Below, piece after piece: positions 22,770-35,680 of a DNA stretch of 64,000 bases; position 1 is the first letter of the stretch; every line of letters starts with the position of its first letter. The translations under genes and the position numbers were made by a program. Source of the DNA: Limanda limanda (Eukaryota > Chordata > Actinopteri > Pleuronectiformes > Pleuronectidae); assembly GCF_963576545.1 (NCBI RefSeq), contig NC_083655.1, positions 3,075,182 to 3,139,181 of the forward strand, read 5' to 3'. The notes below the pieces were generated by a model that made no database searches, had not been told where the DNA came from, and saw nothing but the letters and a program-made list of their open reading frames with translations.

Positions 22770-22771
<2 letters not shown>

Positions 22772-22974
22772 AGGTTCGGTTACTGTCCAAACAAGTTTAG
22801 TTTGAACATTCATCAGGCTCAGCAGAAACTTGTCTGCGTTTCTTATGATATTATAACTCAAGTAGTTCCCAGTTAACAAAGTTAGTAAAGTTGTGAAAGT
22901 CTATGGAGTGAAGTAGTTGAAGCTGCTGTGTGCCTCGAGTGGGCGTCACGTGTTGCATTCAAGGACGGTGGATA

Positions 22975-23095
22975 AAATGGACGCTGAATTCAGGTCTGGA
23001 AAGTGAAGCCAACATGGAAGTGCCTGACATGTGTAGTCTCTTAAATGACCAGCAGAGGGCGACTCCACAGGTTGCAAAAAGAAGTCAGTTTCTAA
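22975..23095 (+). repeat. dispersed fish repeat fragment
   Basis: GAAGCCAACATGGAAGTGCC and ACCAGCAGAGGGCGACTCC with GGTTGCAAAAAGAAGTCAG are characteristic words of a dispersed fish repeat. Part of it appears inverted at about 4540-4580. Confidence 0.55.
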
Positions 23096-26000
23096 AACTC
23101 TGACACAGCAAATACCGTCCTATTCGTGATTCATTTATATTTTAACTACACACTCAAATTTATGAACTTCACATTCTGAAAAAGACAGGAAATTAAAAAG
23201 AGTCAGGATGAAAACAAATTAGATTTTCAAGTGTCTTAAAAAATGCTTTTGATGAAACTCTGGAAAGCACTCTCAGTCGATTCACACACTTTGGAACTTC
23301 AGCTCGTCATGTCCCATCTTCTCAAGGGTATAATTCCCCCCCCCCGCGCTTCTAGGACACTAAAATGTCTCCAAGCACAATCTTTGGTCTGTCAAGCTGC
23401 CAAAACCCGAGAGGAGTGGAGTGAAGATAGATGTTGATGAAAAACACCGATGCTCCTGCGGGTCGCTTTCAAGTAGGAGAGTGCGTTCGAAGCAGCCGGG
23501 CTTCACGAGTCGAAGGGAGAGTGATAAAGAGACGTTTTACCCTGGATTTCGCCTGTCAGGCTACAGAGAAGCTGCTCCACCTCCTGATAGGTGAGTGTTG
23601 CCCCCTCAAACCCACCAACCCCACCACCCCACCTGATTTTCTGTGCCCACCCTCACTTCTTTAAAAGCATGCTCACTTTTGACAGCTGTAGACAAAGGCA
23701 AGAACACTCCGTCTCCCTCGAGAGACACCTGACCAATCAGCACATCGAGTCCAAATGGTTTCACTGTCCCTCTTCATGACGACCACTGATCAGTAGTTCG
23801 GCGCCCCCCCGCCATGAGCCTCATTTCCCCCTTTGGGATATTTTCTCCAGCGCCAAAACCTGAATTGACCTTGTTCTTTTAGAAATAAATCCCAGTATGG
23901 ATTCATGCATCTCTCTTTTGGCATTTTCTTTCTACTATGGGCCGACTGAGATGTGACGCTGATTAAAGCTGAAGAGTCACTGCACAGAAACCCGGTTCTC
24001 CTGTGTTGGAGCAGCCGGAGACACACGGTGAAGCTGTGTGAAGCTGTGGGCTGCAGTCACGTCCTTCACTGCCTGTGAAAGCATGCATGTGTGGGTGCTT
24101 TCCGGCTCACATCTGCTGTTGGCCGTGTGGGTGGATGGATGGATGATGTGTATCAGTAGTGACTGTCTGTGCAGAGAGGTCTTCCTCTAAAAGGCTCGTC
24201 TGCACAGGAAGGAACACAAGACTGGGAATACCTTTCCTCCAAGATCAATACACAGCTTAACCAAGTATTTCACAGCGTGCTCCGGGGGGAGCCGGGTCTA
24301 CTGCAAACATTCAGAAAACCACCGCTGCACGAAGCAGGTGCTTTGAAATTCCCCCTTATTTCCTCCTAAGTAGCAGAATTGATATACAGCAGCTAGATCT
24401 CCATTTATTCACAGGGTCGTATATGTCATTATTGCCATAACGGTGCTCGGCGAGGGCGAAGCAAACACTGCGGAGGAAAAGGATTCCACAGGCTTGAGGA
24501 AATGAAATGGGTATGTTTAATAGAATGTTTGTGACAGGAGGAAACATCAGATCAAATTGAGCTAAAATATCCTCTGGGGCTTTGTGGTGTTTGGGCCACA
24601 GACTCCATCTCCACCTTCTGCCACTCGTCCAGATCTGAAGCTAAAACACTGGCTCCACATATGCAGTGTGTGCATTAGAAACGATGGGGATGGAGCTGCA
24701 GCACCTTATATTTATAAAGCATCAAATAAATGGATTTAAATCTGACTTACCAGACAAATATGCACGTGAACAAATCCTGGTGATAAGATTTAGACAAAAT
24801 CCCTCAAGGTCGAGAAAGACATTTTTTATAAGACCTGGACCAAATGGACTGAGTATGTAAAACCAGTTAGATCTGATTTTATTTGAATATACTTGTGTTT
24901 TGTGTGATCCTCCTTTTTTTTGATGTGAAGTGCGCTCCCCGGTTGTGTTCTCTTTACCTCTGTTATTGTTCCTACATGGAGTAGTTTAGGTCCATAAAAC
25001 AAAACCCCAGAATGAACAAAATCACCCAAACTTACTACATCCATCCTTTCTTATGTCCTTGACAGACTAAAGCTGTATTTAATGTATGTGATGGAAATGT
25101 GCCTTTCTAAATAAAAAGAGAATTTCAAAGAAAAGATTCAGACAAAAATGACATAAACCATCTTTGTGAAACATTTATTCAATGTTCATTTTGACTCTTT
25201 ACTTTTGCACCATCCACTTACATGGAGGAGGCAGGATTTAGTTGAGTTGAAGTCTGATACTTGAGCATCAGATGTCTCGTCGTTTGCCGGCGCCATCACC
25301 TCTGAAGCGCAATGCATCCTGGGATAGTTTGGCCCGAGAGGGATCCATGGACAGAAGGAAGCTGCTTTTGAAGACCTAAATCGATTAATTCAGCCGGACC
25401 TGGTCCCGAGACACAGTCTACGGTTTGGACTGGTTGCAGCGAGTAGAAAAAGTTTTGTGTCAAACAACGAACAAATCCACCAAAGTAATTTAAAGCGTGA
25501 TGATTATATGAAACCCACCTCTGCTAATCCAGCAGCGTGAGTCAGAGGCTTGTTTTATAGAAGCAGGTAATAATTTGAGAGAGAGAATTAGACCCAGGAG
25601 CTGACAGGTGCTCTTAACGCATCGCTAATGGTGAGGCAGAGTGCCAGTTTGCAGTTTCCTCCCCCCCCCCCGACTCCTGCCTGTCCTCAGGTATTCCAAG
25701 TGATGATGTTTTATTTATTTTATTTTTTTTCCAGAGCTACTTATAAACAAACCAGAGGAAGAGTGGGAGGCTTGTGTTCGTGACACATGTTGGAATCCTC
25801 CTTGTCTAAATGCACCTTTAATGAGATCTTACCTTGACAGCCCCACCTCCAATAAATCAGGTTATTTCAAGCTGATTCCCCCCCGAACCCCCTCCCCCTC
25901 CACACGCAGCAAATTAAAGAGCTCTTCTTTTTTCACCGCAGTCGGCTATATTCAGCCGTCTGTCAAACACGACTCAGCTCGGCTACCTGGAGACACTGGA

Positions 26001-26364
26001 GGTGTTCGGTGGAATCCAACAATAGATTATGACACGTCTGTAATTGATGATTACGCTCTGATAGACTTTCATTACCTGGTGGATTGAGTTGTTTTTAATA
26101 ATGCCTCGGTATGCGACGTCCTTCAAGGGAATTCCCACAAAGATTCAATAAGAGCATAATAATCATGATGAATGGCGTGTTAACCGGGTTGGACTCGAAG
26201 TGACAAAGGACGGAAGAGCAAGAAGAGGAAAAACAAACCACTTCACAGCCTCTGGAAACACAAAGTGATTCCTCCACTTCCCGATCCATGAGTGACCGGC
26301 TCGGCCAATTAGGCGATGCTTTGAAAAAGGAGTGACCTCTCGACCCCGGAGAGACACTCACATA
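23096..26364. other. non-coding; no gene seen
   Basis: Mostly unique. A repeat-like block at about 25170-25370 shares words (ACATGGAGGAGGCAGGATTTA) with the block near 21880. Poly(C) tracts of about ten lie near 23336 and 25661. The frame at 25821-26087 has no recognisable domain. Confidence 0.4.
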
Positions 26365-26372
26365 ATCACTAC

Positions 26373-27237
26373 TAGGGTTGCAAAATTCTGGGAATATTCA
26401 AAGTGGGAAACTTTCCATGGGAATTAACGGGAATATACGGGAATTAACGGGAATTAACGGGAATTAACGGGAATAAACGGGAATAAACTGGAAATGTTGT
26501 GGGTAATTTATACTAACTGTATTTACCTTGTCATATACAGACATAAATATAAACATTTTGTTTTGTCATAGGCTGATTTGAGCCCTGAGGAAACTTTGGG
26601 CACTTGACTATATGCTTCTGCATCGTTGTGTCATTCTTAACATAGGTCTTTGCACAGTATTTGCAAATGTACACAGCCTTTCCTTCTACATTGGATGGGG
26701 TGAAATGTCTCCACACATGAGATAGTGCATGTGGCATTGTTCTGTAGAATAAGATGAGAACAAAGTTTGTAAAAAAACACTAATGCAATGCCAGAGATAT
26801 AAATAGTTAGCCAAACAATTGGAATCGTCTGTAAACATATTTTACAATTGATGGATAAATGAATGGAAATAGGCTAGATGAACAGATCAACAATCCTCAA
26901 TCAACGCCTCAATCAGAATGCTAATATATTTTCCCCAGTAATATCATTGAAACTTACCTGACTAGTCCTTCACTCTACAGCAGGCCTCAATAGCCCTGCT
27001 GTAGAGTGAAGCATGCTGGGAGTTATCTGTGCATGTGATGGAAGAATGCACAGTGGAGGGTTGAAACTCAACGTTCCATACATCTTTAAAATAGAGTTTT
27101 GAATGATGTTTTTATTGCTCAGCGTTCAATTTGCGTATTTTTTTTTTTTTTTCAAAATTCCCAAAATTCCCGAGCTAAACTTCTCATGGAAAGTTTCCGG
27201 AAATTTACCGGAAACTTTCCACCCCTTTGCAACCCTA
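26373..27237 (-). mobile_element. BED-finger hAT-type element, copy D (complete)
   Basis: This 865-bp element in minus orientation is flanked by perfect 8-bp duplications ATCACTAC (26365-26372 and 27238-27245). Read on the minus strand it has the same order as copy A. Its hairpin is longer: CTTCACTCTACAGCAGG pairs perfectly with its complement, a 17-bp stem. About seven subterminal repeats are present. Confidence 0.92.
26531..26737 (-). CDS. BED-type zinc-finger peptide of hAT copy D
   Basis: 68 codons. It differs from copy A in the finger region by R3 to H (MPHALS) and one silent change in the following Leu codon. The CKYC and HIVKC ligands are intact. It ends NVYIYVCI. Confidence 0.68.
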   Translation of the reverse strand: MPHALSHVWRHFTPSNVEGKAVYICKYCAKTYVKNDTTMQKHIVKCPKFPQGSNQPMTKQNVYIYVCI

Positions 27238-27245
27238 ATCACTAC

Positions 27246-27731
27246 CACATCATTAAGGAGCGTGAAGCAGAGACAATAGATAACCAGCTCTGATCAGCTC
27301 TCCCAGTTCAGCCGGCCCCGAGTCCCAGCAGCGACTCGGCCACTGGAGGCGGGACGCTTCCGAAGGCGCCGGAGGCCGAGGTGACTTTGAGCGAGTTACT
27401 CGACGGAGCCTTTTGTCTCTGCATGCAGGCGCCTGTGCACCGAAACCCGCAATTTATAATCTGTCTGACAACTCCCCCCCTACCACCCCCCCAGCCGGCG
27501 CAAAGAAGCATCAGTCACCGCGGCCGCGCTCTGCATATTGCGAGTCAAAAGCATTTAATGGTGAGATGTAACTTCCCTCTGCTCCCATTGATCATGTGGC
27601 AGCCTGCGACTCCCAGGAGCCGGGCGCATTAAGGCCGGTGACAAGCGGAAAACATTACAAATGAGCTTTAGCAAATTTGCAAGGCAGTGTCACCTCTTTG
27701 ATGTATAGATAAGTGGGGGCCGGGTTTCTTC

Positions 27732-27768
<37 letters not shown>

Positions 27769-30351
27769 TAGTCCGCTTCACTCCCTCCAGTTAGTGCCCC
27801 TGGTTTCCATCCATCTCTACCTCCCTGTCTGCCCAGCGTCTTCCTCTCCCTCCTCCTCTTCCTCCTCCTCTTCCTCCTCTCCTCCCGAACGGATTAAACC
27901 GAACCGATGCCTGTGAGAAGCCTCAGTGATGAACGTGTCGTCGTTCTGATGATGCCGAGGACGAGCGAGTCATAAATCATGCCCTCCCTCCCTCCCTCCC
28001 TCCCTCCCGAGCGAGAGAGCGAGTGAGGCGGTGCGAGGGGGGGGGAAATTGTACTATGATAAATATTGAGGGGAGGAATGAGCAATAGTTTTGTCACAAT
28101 GCGGAGGTGCCTGCACCCCCCCCTCACTGTGAAACGTGGCTCTGTGATTGGGCAGCGGCTGAGCGGAGCCCAAGGATGCTGTTTGGAAGCCACGTGCACC
28201 CTTGATACAAAAACCCGTCTGATAAATCCTCCTCCGAGCTGCGTATCTCTGCTTTTTTTTCGCAGCTCTGCCAGACTCGGGAGACTTGGGAGACACGTAA
28301 TTGAGAGAGAACACATGCAAACAAAGCTAATGATTTTCCTCCCACTGTTCCATTCCTCTCCCTCAGGCTCTCGTCTGCTGAGTCACTCTCATACGTCTTT
28401 TTACTAAGTACAGCTCAGTGTCGTGTGCCCCCCCCCCTCTATCCCCCCAAACAAACCACGAGTTAAAACGTCGACTCCTCCAGTGTTTCCCTGTCTGATG
28501 ATCTCACTCACTCACTGACTCTGTCTGGGACCTTCAGTGCTGTGAGCGGCCGGCGGCTCTTCTCTGCTCCAGATAAAAGAATATTTACAGTTGGCGAGAG
28601 AACAAAACAAAACATTCATGTAAAAATAACCGAAGTGAGTAAACTGAGGTCACGAGAGATTCTGCACATCAAACGTCTGGCTTTGAATCACAGAATCCTG
28701 CGATATGATATAATTACAACTTCACTTTGCACAAAAGAGAAGTATTTGTATATTTTATTTCACATTAACACTCAGGATTTATCTTGTGGACAACGATAGT
28801 TTGCTGGTTTCTGTAGTTTTATGAATTTTAAGATATGCTAAATGCCTCCTATAGCTTCTCTCTAAGCTATAGTCTGTGAATCTGCAGGATCCCCTTGATG
28901 CACAGTGGAGGTTTTTCCACACCTCTTTAAATAACGCTTGTCTCTGCAAGGCCAAACAAAGAGAGTGTGAGTAGGCAACAAACAAGTCAGAAATATGCAC
29001 TGCAGCTTTTCTTTCTAACAGCCATAAATCCTCTGATTTTCTCTCTGCTGATGTACAACAACGTCAATAAAACCCGGTGGAGATGCCAACGCGTACAAAA
29101 GGGCAGTATATGTTTTTCTGTTCTGGGAAAACTCACAGGAAACATCTTGGAAAATAGATCTGTTGGTTCTGCAGAATTGATATTTTATTATTTTGTACAA
29201 AAATGATGAAACAGAAACAACCGATGCTCCTCAAATAATTTAACATTTAGGCTTTATTCACAATAAATATCCGATCTGTCCCTGGATTTAGATAATGACA
29301 TCTAATTGACATGCATTTGCATATATAACTCAAGTGTTGTCATTATGCTAATTCAGTCAAACCCGGGGGGTGGAGCCTAACAGAGAGCGGCACGCCCACC
29401 TGTCCAGATACAAGACTTCACCTATAAACAAACCAAATATTCAAGATTATCATTTACTTGTGATTTGTACCTATATGAGATGCACATGCACACACTCAAT
29501 TTATTGTAATAATGTAGAACAGTTCCACCCTTGTCCTTCCAAAGTGCACAATCGCTCATTGCATTGCTACACAACTTTCTCTACAAACTGGTAAGTTAAT
29601 CAATCGACTGGGACAATTGGAATTGACACACAAACACAAACAGGGACTGAAGTGAGTAACACAAAGCTGCACCACACTGTCACCTCTTCATCTCCAGATA
29701 TCTGAAGCGCTTTTATCTGTTTGGGATGAAGTTGTGCAGCAGAACTTAAAATCAGCTGCAAATCAGTTGCAAGTAGGACAGTGAAGTCACAGACTCTGCC
29801 CCACATCCAGTGAATCTCATTCAAATCATATTTCATTACCAGCAACCCAGTGAATACCATTAGCCTCATTGGGCCGATTTACTTTGACACTAACATATTT
29901 CTGAATTAAAGCAGAGGAGTGGTTGGTGGAGCAGCTTGAAACAGACACAACTAACAACAAGAGGAAAAACAGCATCCAGCAAACATGCATTAAGCTGTCA
30001 GGCAGTTGTGTTTATAATAACAGAGCAATGTTTTCATGTGGCGTCCAACAACCATCAGTCTGCCCATCAGGATGTCATGTATCACCTCCAACTACACACA
30101 TCAGTTCAGAGCATCTCAGTCCATCCTGTGGTCTGAGTGTTGACTGGAGAATCCGCTCAATAATTCATTTTCTCAGCTCTTATCAACCCTCAGTGTCTCG
30201 GTTATCTTTCAGTTCCCAGTCCGTCAATTAAACGCTGAGCAATCGGCCGTAATCTCACAAACTCATGTTTTGTCTTCTTGTCTGAAGGCTTCAATCTCCC
30301 ACCTGAGGCAGGAGAAGTGTGTCTGCATCTCACATTTTTAAAAACCTCTCT
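27246..30351. other. non-coding; simple repeats and a possible conserved block
   Basis: Contains a (CT)n tract (27737-27766), TCC-rich sequence (27840-27890) and (CCCT)n (about 27979-28008). The stretch at about 27400-27710, with CTCTGCATATTGCGAGTC and GCATTTAATGGTGAGATG, is repeat-free and could be a regulatory block. No exon was recognised. Confidence 0.4.
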
Positions 30352-30790
30352 GATAGATAGATAGATAGATAGAGTACTTTATTCATCCCCGAAGGGAAAT
30401 TAAGTTGTCATACCAGCCGGCATATTTGAATACAATAAAATACAATACAATAGAATAAAATTAAAAATATTGAGGTAGAAAGAATAAAAAAACAGAAGCA
30501 CAAGATAAAATACAATAAAATAGGTAGATAAGGTGCAGTGGCAAGATGATGGTAATAGTACTGATGATATGATGGTAATGGTATTGTTAGACAGTATATA
30601 AGAATAGTACAGTATATATAGTATATAATATAACATAATATATATTTATATATGATAGTAATTATACCAATATAAAAGCAGTATATGGTAATGGCAGCAA
30701 CAGTATATATAATAATAATGGTGATATAATAATAGTAATTATAACATGTACACATGTATAAATATGTGTATATAGACTTATGTAAACAAG
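30352..30790 (-). mobile_element. LINE-type 3' end, minus orientation, with (TATC)n tail
   Basis: On the minus strand the element ends CTTAATTTCCCTTCGGGGAT then GAATAAAGTACTC then CTATCTATC repeats. That is the terminal signature of fish non-LTR retrotransposons. The body inward is degenerate TA-rich sequence, so the inner boundary is uncertain. Confidence 0.6.
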
Positions 30791-33700
30791 AATATACAGA
30801 GAGTATGATATGATATATAGTAGTGGGAATTGTTTCACAGTGATAGGTAATAAGAAAATACGATGATTTGATTATTGCTCTTCCCACAAAACGAATCGAC
30901 AGAACCAATCCAAAGCCCAAAAGCAAATCAAGCTGCAATAAAGTTTTATTTTTATCCATCTTAATTTATCCAGTGATGTGTTTTTTAATAAACTTCTCAT
31001 TTCAGGAGTCAAATTGTTTTATAAGTGTCCGTCATTAGCTTCACAAACACACAACACGCTGCTGACTTGTTTCTTTTAGTCAAATGGATTTAATTTGCTC
31101 GTGTAATATTTGAAGTTAAGTTAATTACATTGAGGAAAAAAAAATCGAACGGTATCAAATGTCATTAAGCGGCTTGAACTCGTTTCCTTTGGATTGAAGG
31201 TGTCACGTTGATGAAGGGTTGTGCTCGTCTTCTTTGATTCCAGTGTTTCATCACATGTTCTCCTCTCATCTCACACAGCACACGCGTGTCTTCCTGTAAT
31301 TAAAGCCATGTCAGTGTGTGATCACCGGTGTTTACGCTCGTGTTCTGCCGCCGCCGTAAAAGCCGCTCGAGTGTGAGCAAAACAAATTCTCGCCGTAAAT
31401 TCGAACCATATTTAACAGGATGGAAAGCAGTTGCACCGGGGCTGAATTAAACCGTAATGACCACCGAGGCAAGAGGAGGACATCGCAAGGATACTTCTAA
31501 TAAAGACTTAACGACCTGTTTGGACTGTAACGAGCATATTTTCTTAACAGGAAGCGGTTCACCTCAGGAGGGCAGATCGCCGGACGCGCCCCCCCCACCC
31601 CCCCCACTGACGGCCACATGCACATCTCTCCTGAGCGCAGCACTTACACCCGTCTTTAACTCGGCACGGCAGCAATCACACAGGCCGACGTGCTGGATGT
31701 GACCTGACAAAGGAGTCTTATTACCCTTCAGTAATTGGAAATGCCTCACATGGAAGAGGCGTGGGTTTGGGAGGGAGGGGCGGGAGGGGAGGGAGGGGAG
31801 GGAGGGGAGGGCGCAACATCATGATTCCATTTACAATATTTACAACTCAATAAACATTTCGTTTCATCCTCTGTCCTTCATGCCTGTGAATACCAGATAA
31901 CACAAAGGTTAAAGAGAACACTAAATATAAATTGGCTCAAAGCAGAGCATACGGAGGCGAGGAGTGAAGGATCCCTCCGAGACCGCCGCTGCTTTACCTT
32001 CACATTACCGCCAAATGATACCGGGTGTGAGGCTGGAATTAGAGCTGAAGTCAGCCGTGAGATACAATCAGGCTTCGGGGGGGGGGGGTCTCCGAGCGTC
32101 TTGTTGGGATGTGAGCGGACGCAGAAGTGACTTGAAGCCTAATGCATGTTCTCCTACAAGGATCCAGGCCGAGCATGTCGTACTCTCAGAGTTCACTGAG
32201 GGGAAAATGCAACTTTGATTCAACACTCTAAACGCTGTGAAGCTGGAAAATATATAACTGGTGTATTTGTGTGTCCACAGAACTGAATAAACATCGACTG
32301 CAGAAAGTCACTCCGAGATCCGACTACCATATAAGAGCAGGTATTCAGACTGTTTACTCAAAACTGCATATTTTACATGAATGGTGGTTAAAAGGTTCGA
32401 GCTTTAGAGTGAAACACGCTGCTCAGAGTGATCTGACTCTGCAGCTCCAGACTCACAACTTACCTCTTATCATCCATAACCAAGTTTTTATCCCAAGGTT
32501 CTGTTTAAACAAACTCGCAAAGCATCAAGCAGAAGAAACACATCGACTATAATATACTTTAATTCACTGCAATCTTCTCTGGAGCTGGTGGAACCCAAAG
32601 TGGTTCGTCTGGAAACATGAATCAAAATAAATATTACCACATTGCTGATCAGGTTAAAGTATCACAACATAAAAAGAGACAAAATACTCTGCAGAACAAC
32701 CTGCAAGCCCAAGAAGTTAGAGTATAGAAATATTAAGAGCAAATTTGTCAAATTTAAACTTAGCATGCAGATGAGTATGTCTGATTATACTACATTTGAT
32801 TATTAGTTTGATTATTATAGTACCACGTTTACTTGTAAGGACACCTTTACTGCTATAACGGATATTTAATAAACAAGTCTTTGTTTTCAAATTATATGAA
32901 AAGTACCTTGCTTTGAAATCATTATAGTGAAGATAATTATGTATATATGTATAAAAAGAACATCAAATTGAAAATAGTTAAGTACAAATCCCTTTTAATT
33001 GTATTTAGCTCCTCGTTTGCTGCCAGCAGCTCCAGAACACATTGTTGTTATGACAACTGTATTTTGCATTTGCATCAATGCGATGGGAAAATACATAATC
33101 CCCCCCCCCCCATAACCACTGATTGACCATAATGCAACAAAGACAAACAGTTCCATTCTGGTGCTTCCCATTGTTCAGGAAGCTGAGATCCATTGTCTCT
33201 CTGATCTGTCATCACTGGTTGGTATGAAAGTCTTTATATAAGATGTGTTAAGTTCCACTGGTTGTCTTTTCTCTTTGTTCCACTTGTGTTCACGTGAACT
33301 CGTTTAGAACATGTGAATGCGTCAGAGTGTTTGCCAACTTCTTCATTATGCAGCTTCTCTGGTTTTCTTATGCCAGCTGTGCACTTCATCATAACCGTTA
33401 TGTAACTGGATCTGATTTTTTTAATGTTTGCACAAAGAAGGAATAAGAATAATTGCACATGTGAAACAGGACAGATAGAAATACATCAGCTCGTCTAAAC
33501 TCTATATAATATTTTAACATTCTATCACTTCTGGATGACGGACGACTTATTGTAGAGTGAAAAGATCAGATTTGATCTATAACTTTCTTCCTCCTGCTCA
33601 GGTATCAACCCAACGTGGAAAGATCAAATTGAGATGAATGCCTCCTGGGCTTAATGGGATGACAGATCCGCTTCCGAGACCAGAAGTTCTACGGTGAACT

Positions 33701-34275
33701 CCCGGTGAGGACTCGGAGCCGAGCAAACCGACCTCAGAGCTCCAGTGAATTATCTCTGATGAGGATGCAGCGGCGTGTGGGAACGGGGGGGGGGGGGGGG
33801 GGGGCTCCTGCCGTGGAGGTGGTACACTACATTAGCATCTGCCGGGCCATACGATGGGAGATAAATCTGCAACAGGCGCGATGCATCTTCATTAAAGTCG
33901 CCACTTACCACCTCGCAGACAAACTGCCAAACTGTCTCTGTGGCCAGATGCTACGTTTAAGCTTTTGTTTTTCCACGAGGGTTTTTTTTTTTTTTTTTTT
34001 TAGGCGGCTGGAGAGAAAACACCAGGTCTGACATGGACGAGCGAGGAAAGGATCCATTTGGGAAAGTGTTCGGTGCCACTACCGGATGAATTTAGACATC
34101 AATCTTGGTTAAACAATTACATGCTAAGATGGTAATTTACACAAAGCTTAATGGCAGTGGGGGGGCTTCCTCTCCTGCAGCTGTGATGCATTAACACTCA
34201 CTTTGGACGATTCTTTCTCAATATCACTGCGTCAAAACTAAATGAGGACTAATTGCCGTGTGGATGGCAGATCAT
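30791..34275. other. non-coding; G-rich tracts
   Basis: Includes a G-rich minisatellite (31768-31811, GGGAGGGGA units), a C8/C8 tract near 31589-31606, a run of 20 G at 33785-33804 and a T17 run near 33981. The repeat-free stretch at about 33805-33960 may be conserved. No gene was seen. Confidence 0.45.
31768..31811 (+). repeat. G-rich minisatellite with G-quadruplex potential
   Basis: Ten or more runs of three to four G separated by single A or C (GGGAGGGGAGGG) satisfy the usual intramolecular quadruplex pattern several times over. Confidence 0.8.
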
Positions 34276-34445
34276 TCTTCGGAGGGATGTGAGAAACAAA
34301 ATCTGGATTTTTGTAACAACAGTTTCTAAACGAAGGTGTTTGATTTCAGAAGTTTAAGAAGGTGTGACAACTTGTGAGGCTGCATTCATTGAAGTCCAGA
34401 GCTGGATGTCACTATTTGGTTTATTGGTTTGACCGTGGTTTACAA
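34276..34445 (+). repeat. local direct duplication, first copy (second at 34719-34887)
   Basis: The segment from TCTTCGGAGG to TTTGACCGTGGTTTACAA recurs 443 bp downstream with only a few differences. The sequence between them resembles a LINE-type 3' end (TTTATTGAAGGATTTTCAG). Confidence 0.9.
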
Positions 34446-34718
34446 GGCTTTGTCGTTCTTGTTTTCAAATCAAAATCTGTTTATTGAAGGATTTTCAGTA
34501 TATATAAGTGCAATGCTGAATGGACATTACAGAGACAGGAGGTAAACATGAGTACAACAATCAACACCAATGTGTCCAGACAGACATGGATTGGGCAATA
34601 TAACTTCAGGAACAAACAAAACAACACAAAAAAACACAAGGTAACAACAGAAAAAGGAAAGCAGAAAAAAAACAAATGCAACGTTATACAGAAAAGAAAG
34701 AAAATATATCAAATAAAA

Positions 34719-34887
34719 TCTTCGGAGGTAAGTGAGAGCAAAATCTGGATTTTTGTAACAACAGTTTCTAAACGAAGGTGTTTGATTTCAGAAGTTAAAG
34801 AAGGTGTGACAACTTGTGAGGCTGCATTCATTGAAGTCCAGGGTTAGATGTCAGCATTTGGTTTACTGGTTTGACCGTGGTTTACAA
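34719..34887 (+). repeat. local direct duplication, second copy
   Basis: The same word order as 34276-34445, ending at TTTACAA where the next retroposon begins. Confidence 0.9.
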
Positions 34888-35680
34888 AGATTCAAGATTC
34901 AAGATTTTTATTGTCAAATGAACAGAGATAACATGAAGTAGTCACTGTCAATGAAATGCTTGGGTCACACACTCTCTTTAAGCAATGCTCAGTCATTTCA
35001 ACCCCAAAAAATAAAAATAAAAATAGAAATAGTATAAAATAGAATAAAAAAGAATAAAATAGAATAACAATGAAATATAATATCAAAAATTTAAAATAGA
35101 AAATAAAATATATGCATCTAAATATATATTTTTACTAGGGCTGGGCAAGTTAACTCGTTTTAATCGAGTTAACTCAAGTGATGAGTTAACTCGATTGTTT
35201 ATCCGCCAATTATTTTCTTTTTTCCTGTTCTGCAGCAGTCAGCAACAGACTTTCACAAAATAAAAGCCTGACTTTCACAATAAAACAATAAATAATCAAA
35301 CCTGAGTTAATGCGAGATAAAATAATTAATCGAGTTAACTCATCACTTGAGTTAACTCGATTGAAACAAGTTAACTTGCCCAGCCCTAATCTTTACAGAT
35401 GAATGTTCAGTTTGTGCAGTAGTGCAAATATTCAAATAGGCTTATTATGGTGCTGGTGCAAATATGCAAATATGCCAGGGTGCTGGTTTGGTGGAGTTAT
35501 TGCAGTTCAGAGGAGTTTCAAAGTCTTATGGCCTGGGGGGTGAAACTGTCTCTGAGCCTGGTGGTGCCGGCTGCGGTACCGTCGGCCAGACGGCAGCAGG
35601 CAGAAATGTTTATGGCTGGGATGAAGGGGGTCTTTAATAATCCGGTTAACAAAGAAGCTTTGCACTTCTTGTTTTGATGC
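34888..35680 (-). mobile_element. LINE/SINE-like retroposon 3' part, minus orientation, split by a MITE
   Basis: The left end on the minus strand is TTTGACAATAAAAATCTTGA then ATCTTGAATC, a 3' tail. On the right, GTGCAGTAGTGCAAATATTC, AGTCTTATGGCCTGGGGGGT and CGGCCAGACGGCAGCAGG are body words of the same kind of fish retroposon. The hAT-like MITE at 35136-35388 interrupts it, so the two halves were once continuous and this element is older. Confidence 0.6.
35136..35388. mobile_element. 253-bp hAT-like MITE with long inverted termini
   Basis: Both ends read TAGGGCTGGGCAAGTTAACT inward and stay complementary for about 60 bp, through repeated TCGAGTTAACTCA palindromes. The flanking 8-mers ATTTTTAC (35128-35135) and ATCTTTAC (35389-35396) match at seven of eight positions, consistent with an aged hAT target duplication. 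There is no coding capacity. Confidence 0.85.

Noticed and set aside
23431..23664. Frame with an RVEGRVIKRRF segment as a possible exon
   Set aside because: No family similarity, and the C-terminal part is a low-complexity Pro/Thr run from C-rich sequence.
30408..30959. 183-codon minus-strand frame rich in Tyr, Ile and Cys
   Set aside because: It comes from low-complexity TA-rich sequence in a retroposon 3' region and has no conserved motif.
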